A DNA stretch of 64,000 nucleotides from Salinisphaera sp002433465 (GCF_040361435.1 NZ_APNL01000014.1:56913-120912), one strand, 5' to 3'; positions 17,283 through 27,009 are shown, counted from the first letter of the stretch. Notes: generated by a model from the sequence alone, not told the origin. Program-made: numbers and translations.

Positions 17283-18416
17283 TCAGGCTGCCATCACCCG
17301 ATCGCGCCCGGCGTTCTTGCCTCGATACAGACGTTCATCGGCACGGGCGAGCAGGCTCTGCAGGTCCTCCGAGGTGGCGTCGAGTTCGGCAACGCCCAGC
17401 GTGGCGGTAATCGATATCGCGTGACCGTTGTGCTCGCAGCGCGCGGCGGCGATCGCGTTGCGAAGACGTTCGGCGATCTGCGTGGCCTCGTCGAGCCCGG
17501 TACGCGGCAGCAAGAGCGCGAATTCCTCGCCGCCCAGGCGACAGGCCAGATCGCTTTCGCGCAGTGCGTCCTTCAGGCAGTCGGCAAACGCGACCAGGAC
17601 CTTGTCCCCGGTTTCGTGGCCGTAGTCGTCGTTTATGCGTTTGAAGTGGTCGAGGTCGAGCAATACCGTCGACAAGGGCGTGCCGTATCGATCGGCCTGT
17701 GCACGCTGCAGCTGAAACGCTTCGGACAGGCCGGCGCGATTGCACAGCCCGGTGAGCGGGTCGCGCAGTGCGAGCGCGCGCAGGCGGGCTTCGGCCTGTT
17801 CACGGGTGACCTCATAGGCATGGGACAGCCCGAAGATGCAGGCCGCACAGAGCACGACGTTGGCGATCGCCGCTATCGCATAGACATCGCCGGTTTGCGC
17901 AAGCTTGATCGCAAAGATCGCCAGCGAGATACACAGGAACACCAGGGTGAACCAGAACCCGGCACGCCGACCGAGCAACAGATAGGAAACCACCGGGATG
18001 AGGATCGGCCAGACAAAGACCGTTGGCTCTGCGCGTCGATACCAGCAGGCGAACATCATGGTGGTGCAAAAAGGAATCAGGTAGGCGAGTATCCAGCGGT
18101 CCAGGTGGATTTCGGGCCGGCGGATGACCCACAGCAGCAGGCCGGCATAGGCGGCCATCGTCAATTCCGCCAGAGCCACCGGGTGGTTGCCGACCGTGAT
18201 GTTAACGCTCGCAAAGAAGACGCCGCAGCTAATCGTGAGCCACAGCAAGGCGCGCAGTACGGCCCTGCGATGCGGGGCATTCGTGGCGGGGAGGGACAGC
18301 TCGACGTCTGCACCCTGTGCCGACTGCCAGCCCTGGCCGGCTGCTGTCTGTTTCGGTATCACGCCGTGCGTTCCCGTTCCTGTATCCCCCGATCGAGTTA
18401 TAGCGCAAACGGCCAT
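17283..18416 (-). CDS. membrane diguanylate cyclase (GGDEF)
   Basis: Six membrane helices (about residues 50-200) followed by a GGDEF domain. The active-site loop reads GGEEF, and RESD five residues before it is an intact inhibitory I-site, so the enzyme should make cyclic di-GMP with product inhibition. No EAL domain. Starts are ambiguous: ATG 18416 (used here), GTG 18440, or GTG 18362, which has GGAACGGGAAC upstream and would give a shorter N-terminus. Stands alone, minus strand. Confidence 0.88.
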   Translation of the reverse strand: MAVCAITRSGDTGTGTHGVIPKQTAAGQGWQSAQGADVELSLPATNAPHRRAVLRALLWLTISCGVFFASVNITVGNHPVALAELTMAAYAGLLLWVIRRPEIHLDRWILAYLIPFCTTMMFACWYRRAEPTVFVWPILIPVVSYLLLGRRAGFWFTLVFLCISLAIFAIKLAQTGDVYAIAAIANVVLCAACIFGLSHAYEVTREQAEARLRALALRDPLTGLCNRAGLSEAFQLQRAQADRYGTPLSTVLLDLDHFKRINDDYGHETGDKVLVAFADCLKDALRESDLACRLGGEEFALLLPRTGLDEATQIAERLRNAIAAARCEHNGHAISITATLGVAELDATSEDLQSLLARADERLYRGKNAGRDRVMAA

Positions 18417-18459
18417 GCCGGGCGAGCCGGGCGCAGGCACAACAGCGGCAGGGCCGCAG

Positions 18460-19941
18460 TCAGCGCACGTGGCGCAATAGATCCGACACCACGCGTTCGA
18501 GCTGGGCCAGCGAGCCGCATTCGTTGACCTGGTGGCAATGCGCGCGATAGCGGCCCATGACCGAATCGCCGGTATCCCAGGCCACGCGCGGCTCCGGATT
18601 GAGCCAGATCACGCGCCGGGCACGATCGTAGATCTTGTGCAGCAGGTCGGTGCGGGCGTCGCCTTCGTTATTGCGGGCGTCGCCGAGGATGAGCACCGTC
18701 GAGCGTCGATCCACGTCGGCTAGGGCGGTGCGCTCGAAATCGGCCAGGGCATGGCCATAGTCGGTACTGCCCTGGCCGTGTGCCGCCAGGGTGCGTTGCA
18801 TGGCCTCGTCCAGCTCGTGCTGCTTGAACAGGTCGGTGACCTCGGCCAGATCCGAACAGTAGGCAAACGCGCGTACCTTGGGCAGCACGTCGCCCAGGCT
18901 GTAGAGAAACATGAGCATGAAGCGTGCGTACAGCGCGACCGAGCCGGAGACATCGCAGAGCGCGAACACCTGCGGCCGCTCGACTTTTTTCGAGCGCCAG
19001 GCCAGTTCGATGAGCGTGCCGTCGTGGCGCATATTGCGGCGCACGGTACCGGCGACATCGAGCGTGCCCCGCCGTTTGACGCGCTTCTTGCGCGAATGCG
19101 CAGCGATGAGCTGACGCGCCATGCGCTCGATCGCCCGGCGCATGAGCGCATCGTCGCGCCGCGAGATCGCCGCCAGCCGGGCGCGATAGAGCAGCTGCTC
19201 GCGCAGTCGCTCGCCCTGGGCATCGGCATGCAGCAGGAATTGGCGCTCGACATGATCGCGTACGCGAACACGTAGCTGTTCGTAGCGCCGCCGCAGCTCG
19301 GCGGCGAGCGCGCGCTCGCTTTCGCTGGCGGCGGCCTCGCCGGCCAGAATTTCGTCCAGCAGCGGGCCGCGGCCCATGCTGTCGAGAATGCGGCGGGTGT
19401 ACAGCCCCTGCTGGGTGAACACCTTGATGTCTTCAAGACCGTGCGCGCGGGCCGCCTGCGACATCGCCATGGCCAGGGCATTGCGCGCGTCGGTCATGAG
19501 CTGACGGCCGAGTGGCGAACGGGCGGCGGCCAGAGACGCGCCGGTCGCGCTGGCCTGAGATCCGGTGTCGGTTTCGTCGTTGCCACCAGTCGCATCCTCC
19601 GGCGTCGTGCCGCCGCTGCCGCTGCCGCCGCCCTGGCGCTGGCCAGGCGCGGCGGATTGTTCGTTCGCTGGGGTCTCGGGTTCGCAAGGCGGGTCGCGAT
19701 CGGGCGCCGCTTCTGCGTCGGTGAAGGCGTCGAAGCGGAAGAACTGCTCGAAGCAGGCATCGAAGGCCTCGGCTTCGTCGTGGCTCTTGGCCAGCACCGC
19801 GGCCAGGGCGTTCTTGAGCTGGCCGCGGTCATGCCAGCCGATCATCTCGGCGGCACGAAACGCATCCAGTGTTTCCGCGGTGGAGACACGCACATCGGCC
19901 GCGCGCAGTGCACGCACGAAATCGGTGAGCGTGCGTTGCAC
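18460..19941 (-). CDS. CoxE-like VWA-domain protein
   Basis: A 493-residue protein. The N-terminal third is helical, with a Gly/Ser/Thr/Glu-rich linker around residues 90-135, and a C-terminal von Willebrand A domain from about residue 315. The MIDAS motif D-V-S-G-S-V is intact and suits Mg2+ binding. CoxE-type proteins partner with MoxR AAA+ ATPases in metal insertion or complex maturation. It begins with GTG two bases after the MoxR stop, so the pair is translationally linked. The target complex is unknown; no cox, mox or nor structural genes are present. Confidence 0.88.
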   Translation of the reverse strand: MQRTLTDFVRALRAADVRVSTAETLDAFRAAEMIGWHDRGQLKNALAAVLAKSHDEAEAFDACFEQFFRFDAFTDAEAAPDRDPPCEPETPANEQSAAPGQRQGGGSGSGGTTPEDATGGNDETDTGSQASATGASLAAARSPLGRQLMTDARNALAMAMSQAARAHGLEDIKVFTQQGLYTRRILDSMGRGPLLDEILAGEAAASESERALAAELRRRYEQLRVRVRDHVERQFLLHADAQGERLREQLLYRARLAAISRRDDALMRRAIERMARQLIAAHSRKKRVKRRGTLDVAGTVRRNMRHDGTLIELAWRSKKVERPQVFALCDVSGSVALYARFMLMFLYSLGDVLPKVRAFAYCSDLAEVTDLFKQHELDEAMQRTLAAHGQGSTDYGHALADFERTALADVDRRSTVLILGDARNNEGDARTDLLHKIYDRARRVIWLNPEPRVAWDTGDSVMGRYRAHCHQVNECGSLAQLERVVSDLLRHVR

Positions 19942-19943
19942 GG

Positions 19944-20918
19944 CTAGTCGACCACGTGGCGCATGAGCGTGGGCAGCTGGGATTCGACTGCCTCCACGTC
20001 GTCTTCGAACTTGAGCAGCACGTTGAGCGTGTCGCGTACCCAGGCTTCATCGAGCGTATCGGCGTTGAGCAGCAGCAGGGTCCTCGCCCAGTCGATGGTT
20101 TCGCTGATCGCCGGCGTCTTGCGCAGTTCCAGCGTACGCAGTTTCTGGACGAAGGCCACCAGCTGGCGACGCAGCGCGGCCGTGACCTCGGGCACGCGGG
20201 TTTCGACGATCCGTTGTTCCAGCGCCGGCTCGGGGAAGGGGATATACAGATGCAGGCAGCGGCGCTTGAGCGCATCGGATACGTCGCGGGTGTTGTTGGA
20301 GGTCAGAAACACGATCGGCGGCGTGCCGGCAGCGCGAATGGTGCCGATCTCGGGCACGGTGACCTGATAGTCCGAGAGCATTTCCAGCAGCAGGGCTTCG
20401 AATTCCTCGTCGGATTTGTCGATTTCGTCGAGCAGCAGCACGCTGCCGTGCGGCTCGCGCAGCGCTTTCAGAAGCGGGCGTGCTTCCAGAAAATCTTCGG
20501 AAAAGAAGATGTCGTCGTAGCGATGCAGCTGCGCCACCGATTCGCGCAGCCCGCGGGCACCGCCCAGCGCATCGTCGATCTTGTCCTTGAGCACCTGGAT
20601 ATAGAGCAGCTGCTTGCCGTATTTCCATTCGTAGAGCGCCTTGGCCTCGTCCAGGCCTTCGTAGCACTGCAGACGGATCAACGGCAGTTCGAGCATGGCG
20701 GCCACGGTCTTGGCCAGCTCGGTCTTGCCCACGCCGGGCGGGCCTTCCACGAGTACCGGCTTCTGCAGCTGCGCGGCTAGATAGACCACGGTGGCGATGC
20801 GGCTCGAGCCGATATAGCCGTGTGCGGCGAGCGCGCCGCTGACGGCATCGACGTCGGTCAGGATGTCGGCAGGCGAATAAGCGGGCGAGTCGGCCACGAC
20901 GGCTCCGGGGGAAAACAC
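19944..20918 (-). CDS. MoxR-family AAA+ ATPase
   Basis: A 324-residue ATPase with Walker A GPPGVGKT (residues 59-66), Walker B V-L-L-L-D-E-I-D-K, sensor 1 in F-L-T-S-N-N-T-R, and the arginine-rich lid region after L-K-R-R-C-L-H-L-Y-I-P-F-P. This is the MoxR/CoxD type, a chaperone-like remodeller that works with a VWA protein, here the next gene. The start is GTG 20918; no internal ATG fits. Confidence 0.92.
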   Translation of the reverse strand: MFSPGAVVADSPAYSPADILTDVDAVSGALAAHGYIGSSRIATVVYLAAQLQKPVLVEGPPGVGKTELAKTVAAMLELPLIRLQCYEGLDEAKALYEWKYGKQLLYIQVLKDKIDDALGGARGLRESVAQLHRYDDIFFSEDFLEARPLLKALREPHGSVLLLDEIDKSDEEFEALLLEMLSDYQVTVPEIGTIRAAGTPPIVFLTSNNTRDVSDALKRRCLHLYIPFPEPALEQRIVETRVPEVTAALRRQLVAFVQKLRTLELRKTPAISETIDWARTLLLLNADTLDEAWVRDTLNVLLKFEDDVEAVESQLPTLMRHVVD

Positions 20919-20981
20919 AGGCAGGGCGCCATCATAGCGATGTGGCGCGCGCGGATCAGCGTAGTGGCCGGACCGGGGTGC

Positions 20982-21728
20982 TCAGGCGCGCGGGGCGAGT
21001 GCGATGAGCAGGGTCTTGTCGTCGCCGGTGATGTGGTGCGTGCGCTCGTCGGCGAGCGTGGCCTGCAGCGCTTCGTTGCCGGGGGCCTCGTCGCTGCTGC
21101 GCAGAAATCGGGCGACCGGCTCGAAAAAGGGCGCATAGACCTGGTGTGCGCCCTTGTCCATGACGAAGCCCATGGCGCCGTCGGACATCAGCAGCACGCT
21201 CTGGCAGCCTTCTTCGACCGGGGTCAGACGTAGATGCGTGGTCCAGTCGTGGCCGGTGAGAAAGAAGGTTTCGTTCGCGTATTCGCCGTTTTTGGGCGCG
21301 GATATCGTGTCTGCGTCGGCGAGGCGGGCCGCAGCCAGTCCGTCGCCGATATGGAACAGCCAGCCACCCTGGGCGCCCATCCAGGCGCCGACCACGGTAC
21401 AGGCATAGTCCTTGAGTTCGTGCGACTCGGCCAAGGCGCGCCGCGCGAGGCGGTTGCGGGCACCGGCCAACGCCCAGGCGACGCGATCGGTGGCGAGCTC
21501 CAGAGTGAGTGTTTCCGGCGGCGTGGTCGCATCGGCGAGTGCCTCGGCCACCTGGGTGCACACCAGGCGCGCGCCGGCATCGCTATAGGCCGCCGAACCG
21601 GCGCCGTCGCAGACCACGCCCACGAAACCGTTGCCGGTATGGCGATAGGCATGGGCATCCTGACAGGGCAGATCGCCCGCGATATGCGATGTGCCGATCG
21701 CCGAAGCGCCGAACAACTGCCAGCTCAC
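20982..21728 (-). CDS. PP2C-type protein phosphatase (YegK-like)
   Basis: A 248-residue soluble phosphatase. G-T-S-H-x3-G-D-L-P-C-Q-D opens the PP2C fold, V-C-D-G-A-G-S provides the metal-binding Asp-Gly, H-I-G-D-G the middle motif, L-L-M-S-D-G-A-M a further Asp, and G-D-D-K-T the last. It should remove phosphate from Ser/Thr with Mn2+ or Mg2+. Start GTG 21728 has AGGACG eight bases upstream and follows the VWA stop by 11 bases. With the VWA gene and the divergent kinase it mirrors E. coli yegK. Confidence 0.9.
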   Translation of the reverse strand: MSWQLFGASAIGTSHIAGDLPCQDAHAYRHTGNGFVGVVCDGAGSAAYSDAGARLVCTQVAEALADATTPPETLTLELATDRVAWALAGARNRLARRALAESHELKDYACTVVGAWMGAQGGWLFHIGDGLAAARLADADTISAPKNGEYANETFFLTGHDWTTHLRLTPVEEGCQSVLLMSDGAMGFVMDKGAHQVYAPFFEPVARFLRSSDEAPGNEALQATLADERTHHITGDDKTLLIALAPRA

Positions 21729-21739
21729 CGCAAAACGTC

Positions 21740-22423
21740 CTAGACCTGAACCGACGACCAGCTATCGGTCGGCGGCAGCTGGACCCGGTCGCCGGCCTGG
21801 GACTGGGATACGGTTTGCAGGCTGGTGCTCAGCCACAGGAACAGCTTTTTAAAATGCAGCCCGGCCAACTGTTTGACCCCGGCCATGCCGCGGCTGGAAA
21901 ACGCGCCCAGCGTTTCGGTATTGGAGCCGTTGCCCACGGCGATCGGAAACACCGCGACCTTCTGGTCCGTCTCGGCCTGGCAGCAGGCGGCCGCGCTCTG
22001 TTCCCAGGCATCGGTCGGCAGGCCGTCGCTCATCACGAACAGCCAGGGGCGCGTGTAGGCGATGCCGGATTCCTTGTAGCGGGCCTTCTCGTCCTCGATT
22101 TCGGCCAGCGCGATTTCGACGCCCTGGCCGGTCGGCGTTGTGCCATTGGCTTCGAGTCTGGGCGCGCTGAAATCCATGGCGTCGCACCAGTCGCCGACGA
22201 TGCTGGCCTCGTCGTAGTCGCCCAGGGTGACGATGAGAATACGTACCCGCTTGGCGGCGATCACATCGTTCTTGAGTTCCTGTTCGAGCAGCTGCAGCCC
22301 TTCATTGAGCTGTTCGATCGGTGCGCCGGCCATGCTGCCGGAGCGATCCAGCACCAGCACCAGCGGAGTGCGTTGTTCGGTGTTGTCGATCAGGGCCACG
22401 TCCGGGATCGCGTTATCGCTCAT
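21740..22423 (-). CDS. TerY-like VWA protein (YegL-like)
   Basis: A 227-residue protein that is almost entirely a von Willebrand A domain. MIDAS motif D-R-S-G-S-M near residue 25, T-P-T-G in the middle and V-M-S-D-G-L-P-T-D later are all present. TerY/YegL proteins act with kinase and phosphatase partners in phosphosignalling. ATG 22423 has AGGAAG upstream; the longer frame to 22462 lacks this. First gene of the minus-strand run, divergent from the kinase. Confidence 0.9.
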   Translation of the reverse strand: MSDNAIPDVALIDNTEQRTPLVLVLDRSGSMAGAPIEQLNEGLQLLEQELKNDVIAAKRVRILIVTLGDYDEASIVGDWCDAMDFSAPRLEANGTTPTGQGVEIALAEIEDEKARYKESGIAYTRPWLFVMSDGLPTDAWEQSAAACCQAETDQKVAVFPIAVGNGSNTETLGAFSSRGMAGVKQLAGLHFKKLFLWLSTSLQTVSQSQAGDRVQLPPTDSWSSVQV

Positions 22424-22605
22424 CGCATGCTTCCTGTTGTTTTGGCATAAGTTTAGCGCCAATCTTCGGACAATGCCCAGCGCCGCATGCGGCCACGGGT
22501 ATCGCTATACTCGCGCGTTTGTCGGCGCGCCAGGCGTGGGCGAATCGAGCAGGCAGCAGGGTCGTTTCATGGCAGCAGGGCAACACGCCGTACAGGGCAA
22601 GAGTG

Positions 22606-24636
22606 ATGGCGCGCGCTGATCGCGTGGGCCAGCGGGTGCGCGTGGGTGAGCGCGCCATGGCGCTGGGCGGGGCAATCAAGAGCGGCGGGGCCGGCACCAT
22701 CTATCGCCTGCCGGATGCGCCCGACCAGGTGGCCAAGATCTATCACCCGCAGATCGAGCGGGGCGACTATGCCCACAAGATCGAGGCCATGCTGGAACTC
22801 GCGCCGCGTCTGCCGGCGCGCGAATTCGGCGGGCAGACGATCACCCAGATCGCCTGGCCGCAGGACAAGATATTCGATCGCGGCGGTCGCTTCATCGGCT
22901 TTGCCATGCCGTTGCTGGACATGGGCTCGACCGAAGAGCTGGAGCTCATGCTGCAGGCACGCCAGGCGCGCGCCGCCGGTTTGAATCCCAGCCTCGGCGT
23001 GAAGATGACGCTGGCCGCGAATCTGGCCAGCGTGATTTCTTCACTGCATCGCCAGAAGCATTATCTGGTGGATCTCAAGCCGGTCAACCTGCGCTTCTAT
23101 CGCGATTCGCTGTATATCGCCCTGCTCGACTGCGACGGCTTTTCCGTACAGGGGCGCAGCCGGCGTTTTCCCGCCGAGCAATTCACTCCCGACTATCTCG
23201 CACCGGAATTTCAGGGGCGTGGCGTCAAGCCGGGCAAGGGTCGCGAACAGGATCTGTTCGCGCTGGCGGTGATCGTATTCCGGCTGTTGAATTTCGGTAT
23301 TCACCCGTTTACCGGCAAGCCGAGAGACGATCGTGTGCCGACCGATATCCCGGCGCGTATTCGTGGGTGGCTCTATGCCTATGGCCGCCAGCCGCATCCG
23401 CAACTCGCGCCGAGCCCCGTCAGCGCACACGAGGCGATGCCGCGCGAGCTGCGTGATCTGTTCGATCGTGCCTTTGCATCGACCGATCGTCCGAGCGCGG
23501 CTGCCTGGGCGGACGCGCTGTCGGTCTATGCCCGGCGCGACTCGGGGCGGATCGTGGTCTGTTCGAAGAATCATGGGCACCAGCATTTTGCCGGCCAGCC
23601 CTGCGGCGAGTGTGCCCGCGAACGGGTGCTGGCCGCCTCACGTCGGCATGCCGGTGCCCGTCGCAAAGAACGCGAACGCCGGCAGCAGAAAGTGCGCCAG
23701 CGGGTACGCCAACGCACGACAGCACAGGCGCGAGCGGCAGGGAATACGGCCCGGGCGACCGGCCGGCGTCGCCCCGCCAGGCCTGCTTCGCGGAGCGGCC
23801 AGGCAGCGTCTGCGGCCGCTGCCGGCGACAACATCCGGCTGTTCGTGGTGAGCGTTGTGGTGGTCACGCTGGTGCTCATGGCGGCGGTATCGATACGCGG
23901 CTGCAGCACCTCCGACCCGTCCAGCCGGCGGACCAAGGCGAACGCGACGGCGCCAGTGCAGCAGGAGGTGCCGAGCGAGCCGCCCACAACGCTGCGCCAG
24001 GCGCGTGCTTCGGTGCCTGATGAAAGCGAGCTCGAAGCCGATATCGACGCGACCGTCGCGGCCGTGAACAGCGACGACCCCGAGCGTTTTCGAGCGCGCC
24101 TGGAAACGCTGGCACGACGTACCCTGCAGCATCCACGGCCACGGCGATCCAGCGTGCGTGAATACAGGGATTTGATGATCGGCGCGGCGCGCCTGCCGCA
24201 GGCGGATCGGCGACCCGGTGAAACCATGGATCGGCTGAAAACGCGTATCGAGGGCTTGAAGTCCATCGTCGACGACGACCCCTATGCCGCGATGGCCGCA
24301 GCGGAAGCGGGCAAATGGCTGCTTTTGCTGGGCGAGCGTGAATCCGCACAGCATTACTACCGGCAGGCGGTCTGGGCCGATCCCACGGTTGCCGACGCCT
24401 GGTACGGGCTGGGCGTGACCTGCATCAACGACGACCCGGATCGTACGGTGGCGTTGATGACCATGGCCTATGCCACGGCCGAGGAAGTCGACGGCCTGCA
24501 GATGCGAATGCTCGCGGCGGTCTATCGGCTGGTGGGCATGCGCTACACCGCCGACGATGCGCCCTCGCTCGACGCACTGGACGAGCGCGCGCGGGCGCTG
24601 GTCGAAAAGCTGGAAGCCGCGCTGTTCAAGCCCTGA
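22606..24636 (+). CDS. Hanks-type Ser/Thr kinase with C-terminal membrane helix and TPR-like tail (YegI-like)
   Basis: A 676-residue protein. A compact kinase domain fills residues 20-310: Lys44 in Q-V-A-K-I-Y, catalytic loop V-D-L-K-P-V-N-L (Asp156; the preceding His-Arg is replaced), and D-C-D-G in place of DFG (Asp177). Then a Cys/His segment (C-S-K-N-H-G-H, C-G-E-C), a very basic linker, one membrane helix near 408-430, and a helical repeat-like tail, probably periplasmic. It matches E. coli YegI in kinase type and gene partners. The upstream extension in the same frame is rejected because it is low-quality coding sequence; ATG 22606 follows AGGGCAAGAG. Confidence 0.85.
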   Translation: MARADRVGQRVRVGERAMALGGAIKSGGAGTIYRLPDAPDQVAKIYHPQIERGDYAHKIEAMLELAPRLPAREFGGQTITQIAWPQDKIFDRGGRFIGFAMPLLDMGSTEELELMLQARQARAAGLNPSLGVKMTLAANLASVISSLHRQKHYLVDLKPVNLRFYRDSLYIALLDCDGFSVQGRSRRFPAEQFTPDYLAPEFQGRGVKPGKGREQDLFALAVIVFRLLNFGIHPFTGKPRDDRVPTDIPARIRGWLYAYGRQPHPQLAPSPVSAHEAMPRELRDLFDRAFASTDRPSAAAWADALSVYARRDSGRIVVCSKNHGHQHFAGQPCGECARERVLAASRRHAGARRKERERRQQKVRQRVRQRTTAQARAAGNTARATGRRRPARPASRSGQAASAAAAGDNIRLFVVSVVVVTLVLMAAVSIRGCSTSDPSSRRTKANATAPVQQEVPSEPPTTLRQARASVPDESELEADIDATVAAVNSDDPERFRARLETLARRTLQHPRPRRSSVREYRDLMIGAARLPQADRRPGETMDRLKTRIEGLKSIVDDDPYAAMAAAEAGKWLLLLGERESAQHYYRQAVWADPTVADAWYGLGVTCINDDPDRTVALMTMAYATAEEVDGLQMRMLAAVYRLVGMRYTADDAPSLDALDERARALVEKLEAALFKP

Positions 24637-24666
24637 ACGGCCCGGCGGGCAAGCGCGGCGGTGCGT

Positions 24667-27009
24667 TCAGCGCGTGTCCGTGGCGTGCTCGGCGGCCGGT
24701 AGCGTCCAGCGCTTGTCGACGGTGATGTCGCCGGGTTTCACGACTTCGACGCTGGCAGGTTGCCCGGCGATTCGCAGATAGCGCCCGTCGACGAGAAACG
24801 GCGCGAGCCGGTCGTTGGCCGGCTGGTAATCCCAGAAGTGGTCGAACTGGGCCGGCAGTACGCTCAGGGCCTGGCCGTTGGCGTCCAGAAAACGATAACG
24901 GCCGAGCAGCACGCCGACCGGCATGGCCGGATCCGGCTGTTGGCCGGTCAAGCGTTCCAGGTCGATCAGCCAGGGTCGGTCGCCCAGGTCGTAATTGGCG
25001 GTCTGCCACTGGCGGGCACGGCAACGCAGCCCCAGTTCGACCGCGCCCTCGGTATTGGCCGGGCCGCCGTCTTTCGCGATCAGCCGCCAGAGCAGGGTGT
25101 CCAGCATCTGGCGGTCGGCGCCATCCCCGAACGTCGGGTATTCCTGGCGTATCACCTGCCAGCGTGCGGCCACCGGTTTGCCGTTCGGCGTCGTGGCCGA
25201 GAGGGTGCACAGCGCGCTCTGTTCGGGCGAGAGCGCGAAGATCGGCGCGCCGCTGTCCATGGCCAGCGGCTTGAGTTTGTCATCGGCCATGGCACGCACT
25301 TGCTGCTCGCCGCGGAGTTCGCTGAAAAGCCTCGACGGCACGAAATTCAGCGGGATATGCACGCCCGGGCCGATATCCAGCGCGTTGTAGCGCGCCTTGT
25401 AGGGAAGGAATCGCACCGCCTTGCTAAAGGCCGGCTCCTCTGCCAGCACCCGGACTGCGACCGTTACGGCACGAGCCTTGGGGTCGATGTGCAGTGGCAG
25501 CAAACGGGCGCGGCCGTTGCCGAGGATCGTGGCGAACAGATCGCGTTCGCCGGGCCGGACCCAGTCGGGCCATAGGCCGTTGTTGCGTTCGGCGGCAAAC
25601 ATGGGGGGTTCGCGTTCGAGCATCAGCGCGCTGAGGTAGTCGCGACGTCCGGAAAGTGTCAGCAGGTAATTGTGCTCGCCTTGCGGGATGAGCGACGCGG
25701 TCACGCCGCTTTCGCCCTCGACGCGGTTTGGGTCGCTATCGTCGGCTTGCAGGTCCAGGGTCAGCGTGTCGGTGGTGTCGATCGGATAATAGTCGGCCTT
25801 TGCGCTGATCGCCGCGATACGCTCCAAACGTTCGGCGACATGCTCGATACCCAGCGGCAAGCGCCGATTGCTCGTGTGCAGGTTGCCGGTAAGCGTATCG
25901 GGGGCCGTTTTCGTATAGTCGCCGGCGAGCTCGAGATCGATGGCGCGATCATTGGCGTCGAGCGGTGTCACGTCACGGTATGCCAGCCGCCCGAAGCGCG
26001 GGCGCTGGTCTTCCCACAGGGCATGGTCGAAATCCAGCTCGACACCCCAGGCTGTGTCTGCCCTCAAACCGCCAACCGCGGTAGGGAAAACCTCGCCTTC
26101 GGTCAGCGGCTCGGGTGCGTGTGGGTCGTCCTCGTCGAGGGCGACGGCCGTGGTCGGGCTCGTATTGAACGTGGTGTAGACCTGGCCTTCCGACCGCGAA
26201 TCGTAGCGCGGCGCTTCGTAGTGATGACGCAGCGACTGTGCATGCCAGTCTGCCGGCACCAGCGTGACGAGCTGGCGTACCGGCTCTTGTCGGCCGCCCA
26301 TGGACACGCTGCTTTCGTAGACGGCGGCCATGCGCTCGATCCAGCCGCTGTGGCGATCGAGCACGAGGTGCCCGGCCAGATGATCGCCCTCGACCGAGGG
26401 CGCGAGCGATACGAAGACACGATCCGGCGTGACCGCCATCACCGTGAGTATGGCCGGCGGCAGTCCGGCAATGCTATCCAGAGTTTGCGTGTTGCCGGGC
26501 GTGGCATCCAATCCCGAAAACACAGCCGGCGCCACGAATTGACGCGGCATCAGCCGGGCAAAATCTTTATCCCGTTCGCGCAACGCGGCCATGGTGTCGG
26601 GTTTGAGTGCTTGCGGCCAGCGCTGGTCGTGCGCGTCTTCGGGCACCTTGAAGCCCGCAGCAAGCACCGCACGCAGCCAAGGCGAGCGTTCGCCTTTCCA
26701 GGAGCTGCAGTAGTTGCGCACGCTTCGCTGCCCGCTGACACAAAGATTCAGCGGTGTGATCGTCATGCCAGAGGCGTCGTCGCCGGCTCGATAACGCACG
26801 AGTCCTTCGCTTTCCAACACCCAGTCTTTGTCCGTGGTGGCATCGCGCATCTGGTACTCGGCTCGCGAGAAAATACGGTACGTGCGCGCATCGCCCTTCT
26901 CGGGCGCAAACGAGACCTGCGTTTGCGAGGTGCAGCCGGCCAGGATGCCGATCGACAAGGCAAGAACAATCCCAATACTCAATCGACGCATACGCCAGGT
27001 ACTCGGCAT
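24667..27009 (-). CDS. large lipoprotein of unknown function
   Basis: A 780-residue protein with a clear lipoprotein signal: Arg-Arg, a hydrophobic stretch, then I-L-A-G-C with Cys26. The mature part is polar, beta-rich in appearance and has few Cys (C-V-S-G-Q-R-S-V-R-N-Y-C near residue 110). I recognise no catalytic motif or family. It faces the convergent kinase gene with a 30-bp gap. The start is uncertain: ATG 27009 or 26991, both without a strong ribosome site. An AT-rich patch at 27095-27125 is the likely promoter. Confidence 0.75.
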   Translation of the reverse strand: MPSTWRMRRLSIGIVLALSIGILAGCTSQTQVSFAPEKGDARTYRIFSRAEYQMRDATTDKDWVLESEGLVRYRAGDDASGMTITPLNLCVSGQRSVRNYCSSWKGERSPWLRAVLAAGFKVPEDAHDQRWPQALKPDTMAALRERDKDFARLMPRQFVAPAVFSGLDATPGNTQTLDSIAGLPPAILTVMAVTPDRVFVSLAPSVEGDHLAGHLVLDRHSGWIERMAAVYESSVSMGGRQEPVRQLVTLVPADWHAQSLRHHYEAPRYDSRSEGQVYTTFNTSPTTAVALDEDDPHAPEPLTEGEVFPTAVGGLRADTAWGVELDFDHALWEDQRPRFGRLAYRDVTPLDANDRAIDLELAGDYTKTAPDTLTGNLHTSNRRLPLGIEHVAERLERIAAISAKADYYPIDTTDTLTLDLQADDSDPNRVEGESGVTASLIPQGEHNYLLTLSGRRDYLSALMLEREPPMFAAERNNGLWPDWVRPGERDLFATILGNGRARLLPLHIDPKARAVTVAVRVLAEEPAFSKAVRFLPYKARYNALDIGPGVHIPLNFVPSRLFSELRGEQQVRAMADDKLKPLAMDSGAPIFALSPEQSALCTLSATTPNGKPVAARWQVIRQEYPTFGDGADRQMLDTLLWRLIAKDGGPANTEGAVELGLRCRARQWQTANYDLGDRPWLIDLERLTGQQPDPAMPVGVLLGRYRFLDANGQALSVLPAQFDHFWDYQPANDRLAPFLVDGRYLRIAGQPASVEVVKPGDITVDKRWTLPAAEHATDTR

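Noticed and set aside
22321..22605. Upstream extension of the kinase reading frame
   Set aside because: It overlaps the divergent VWA gene and its promoter and encodes low-quality sequence; ATG 22606 fits the kinase fold better.
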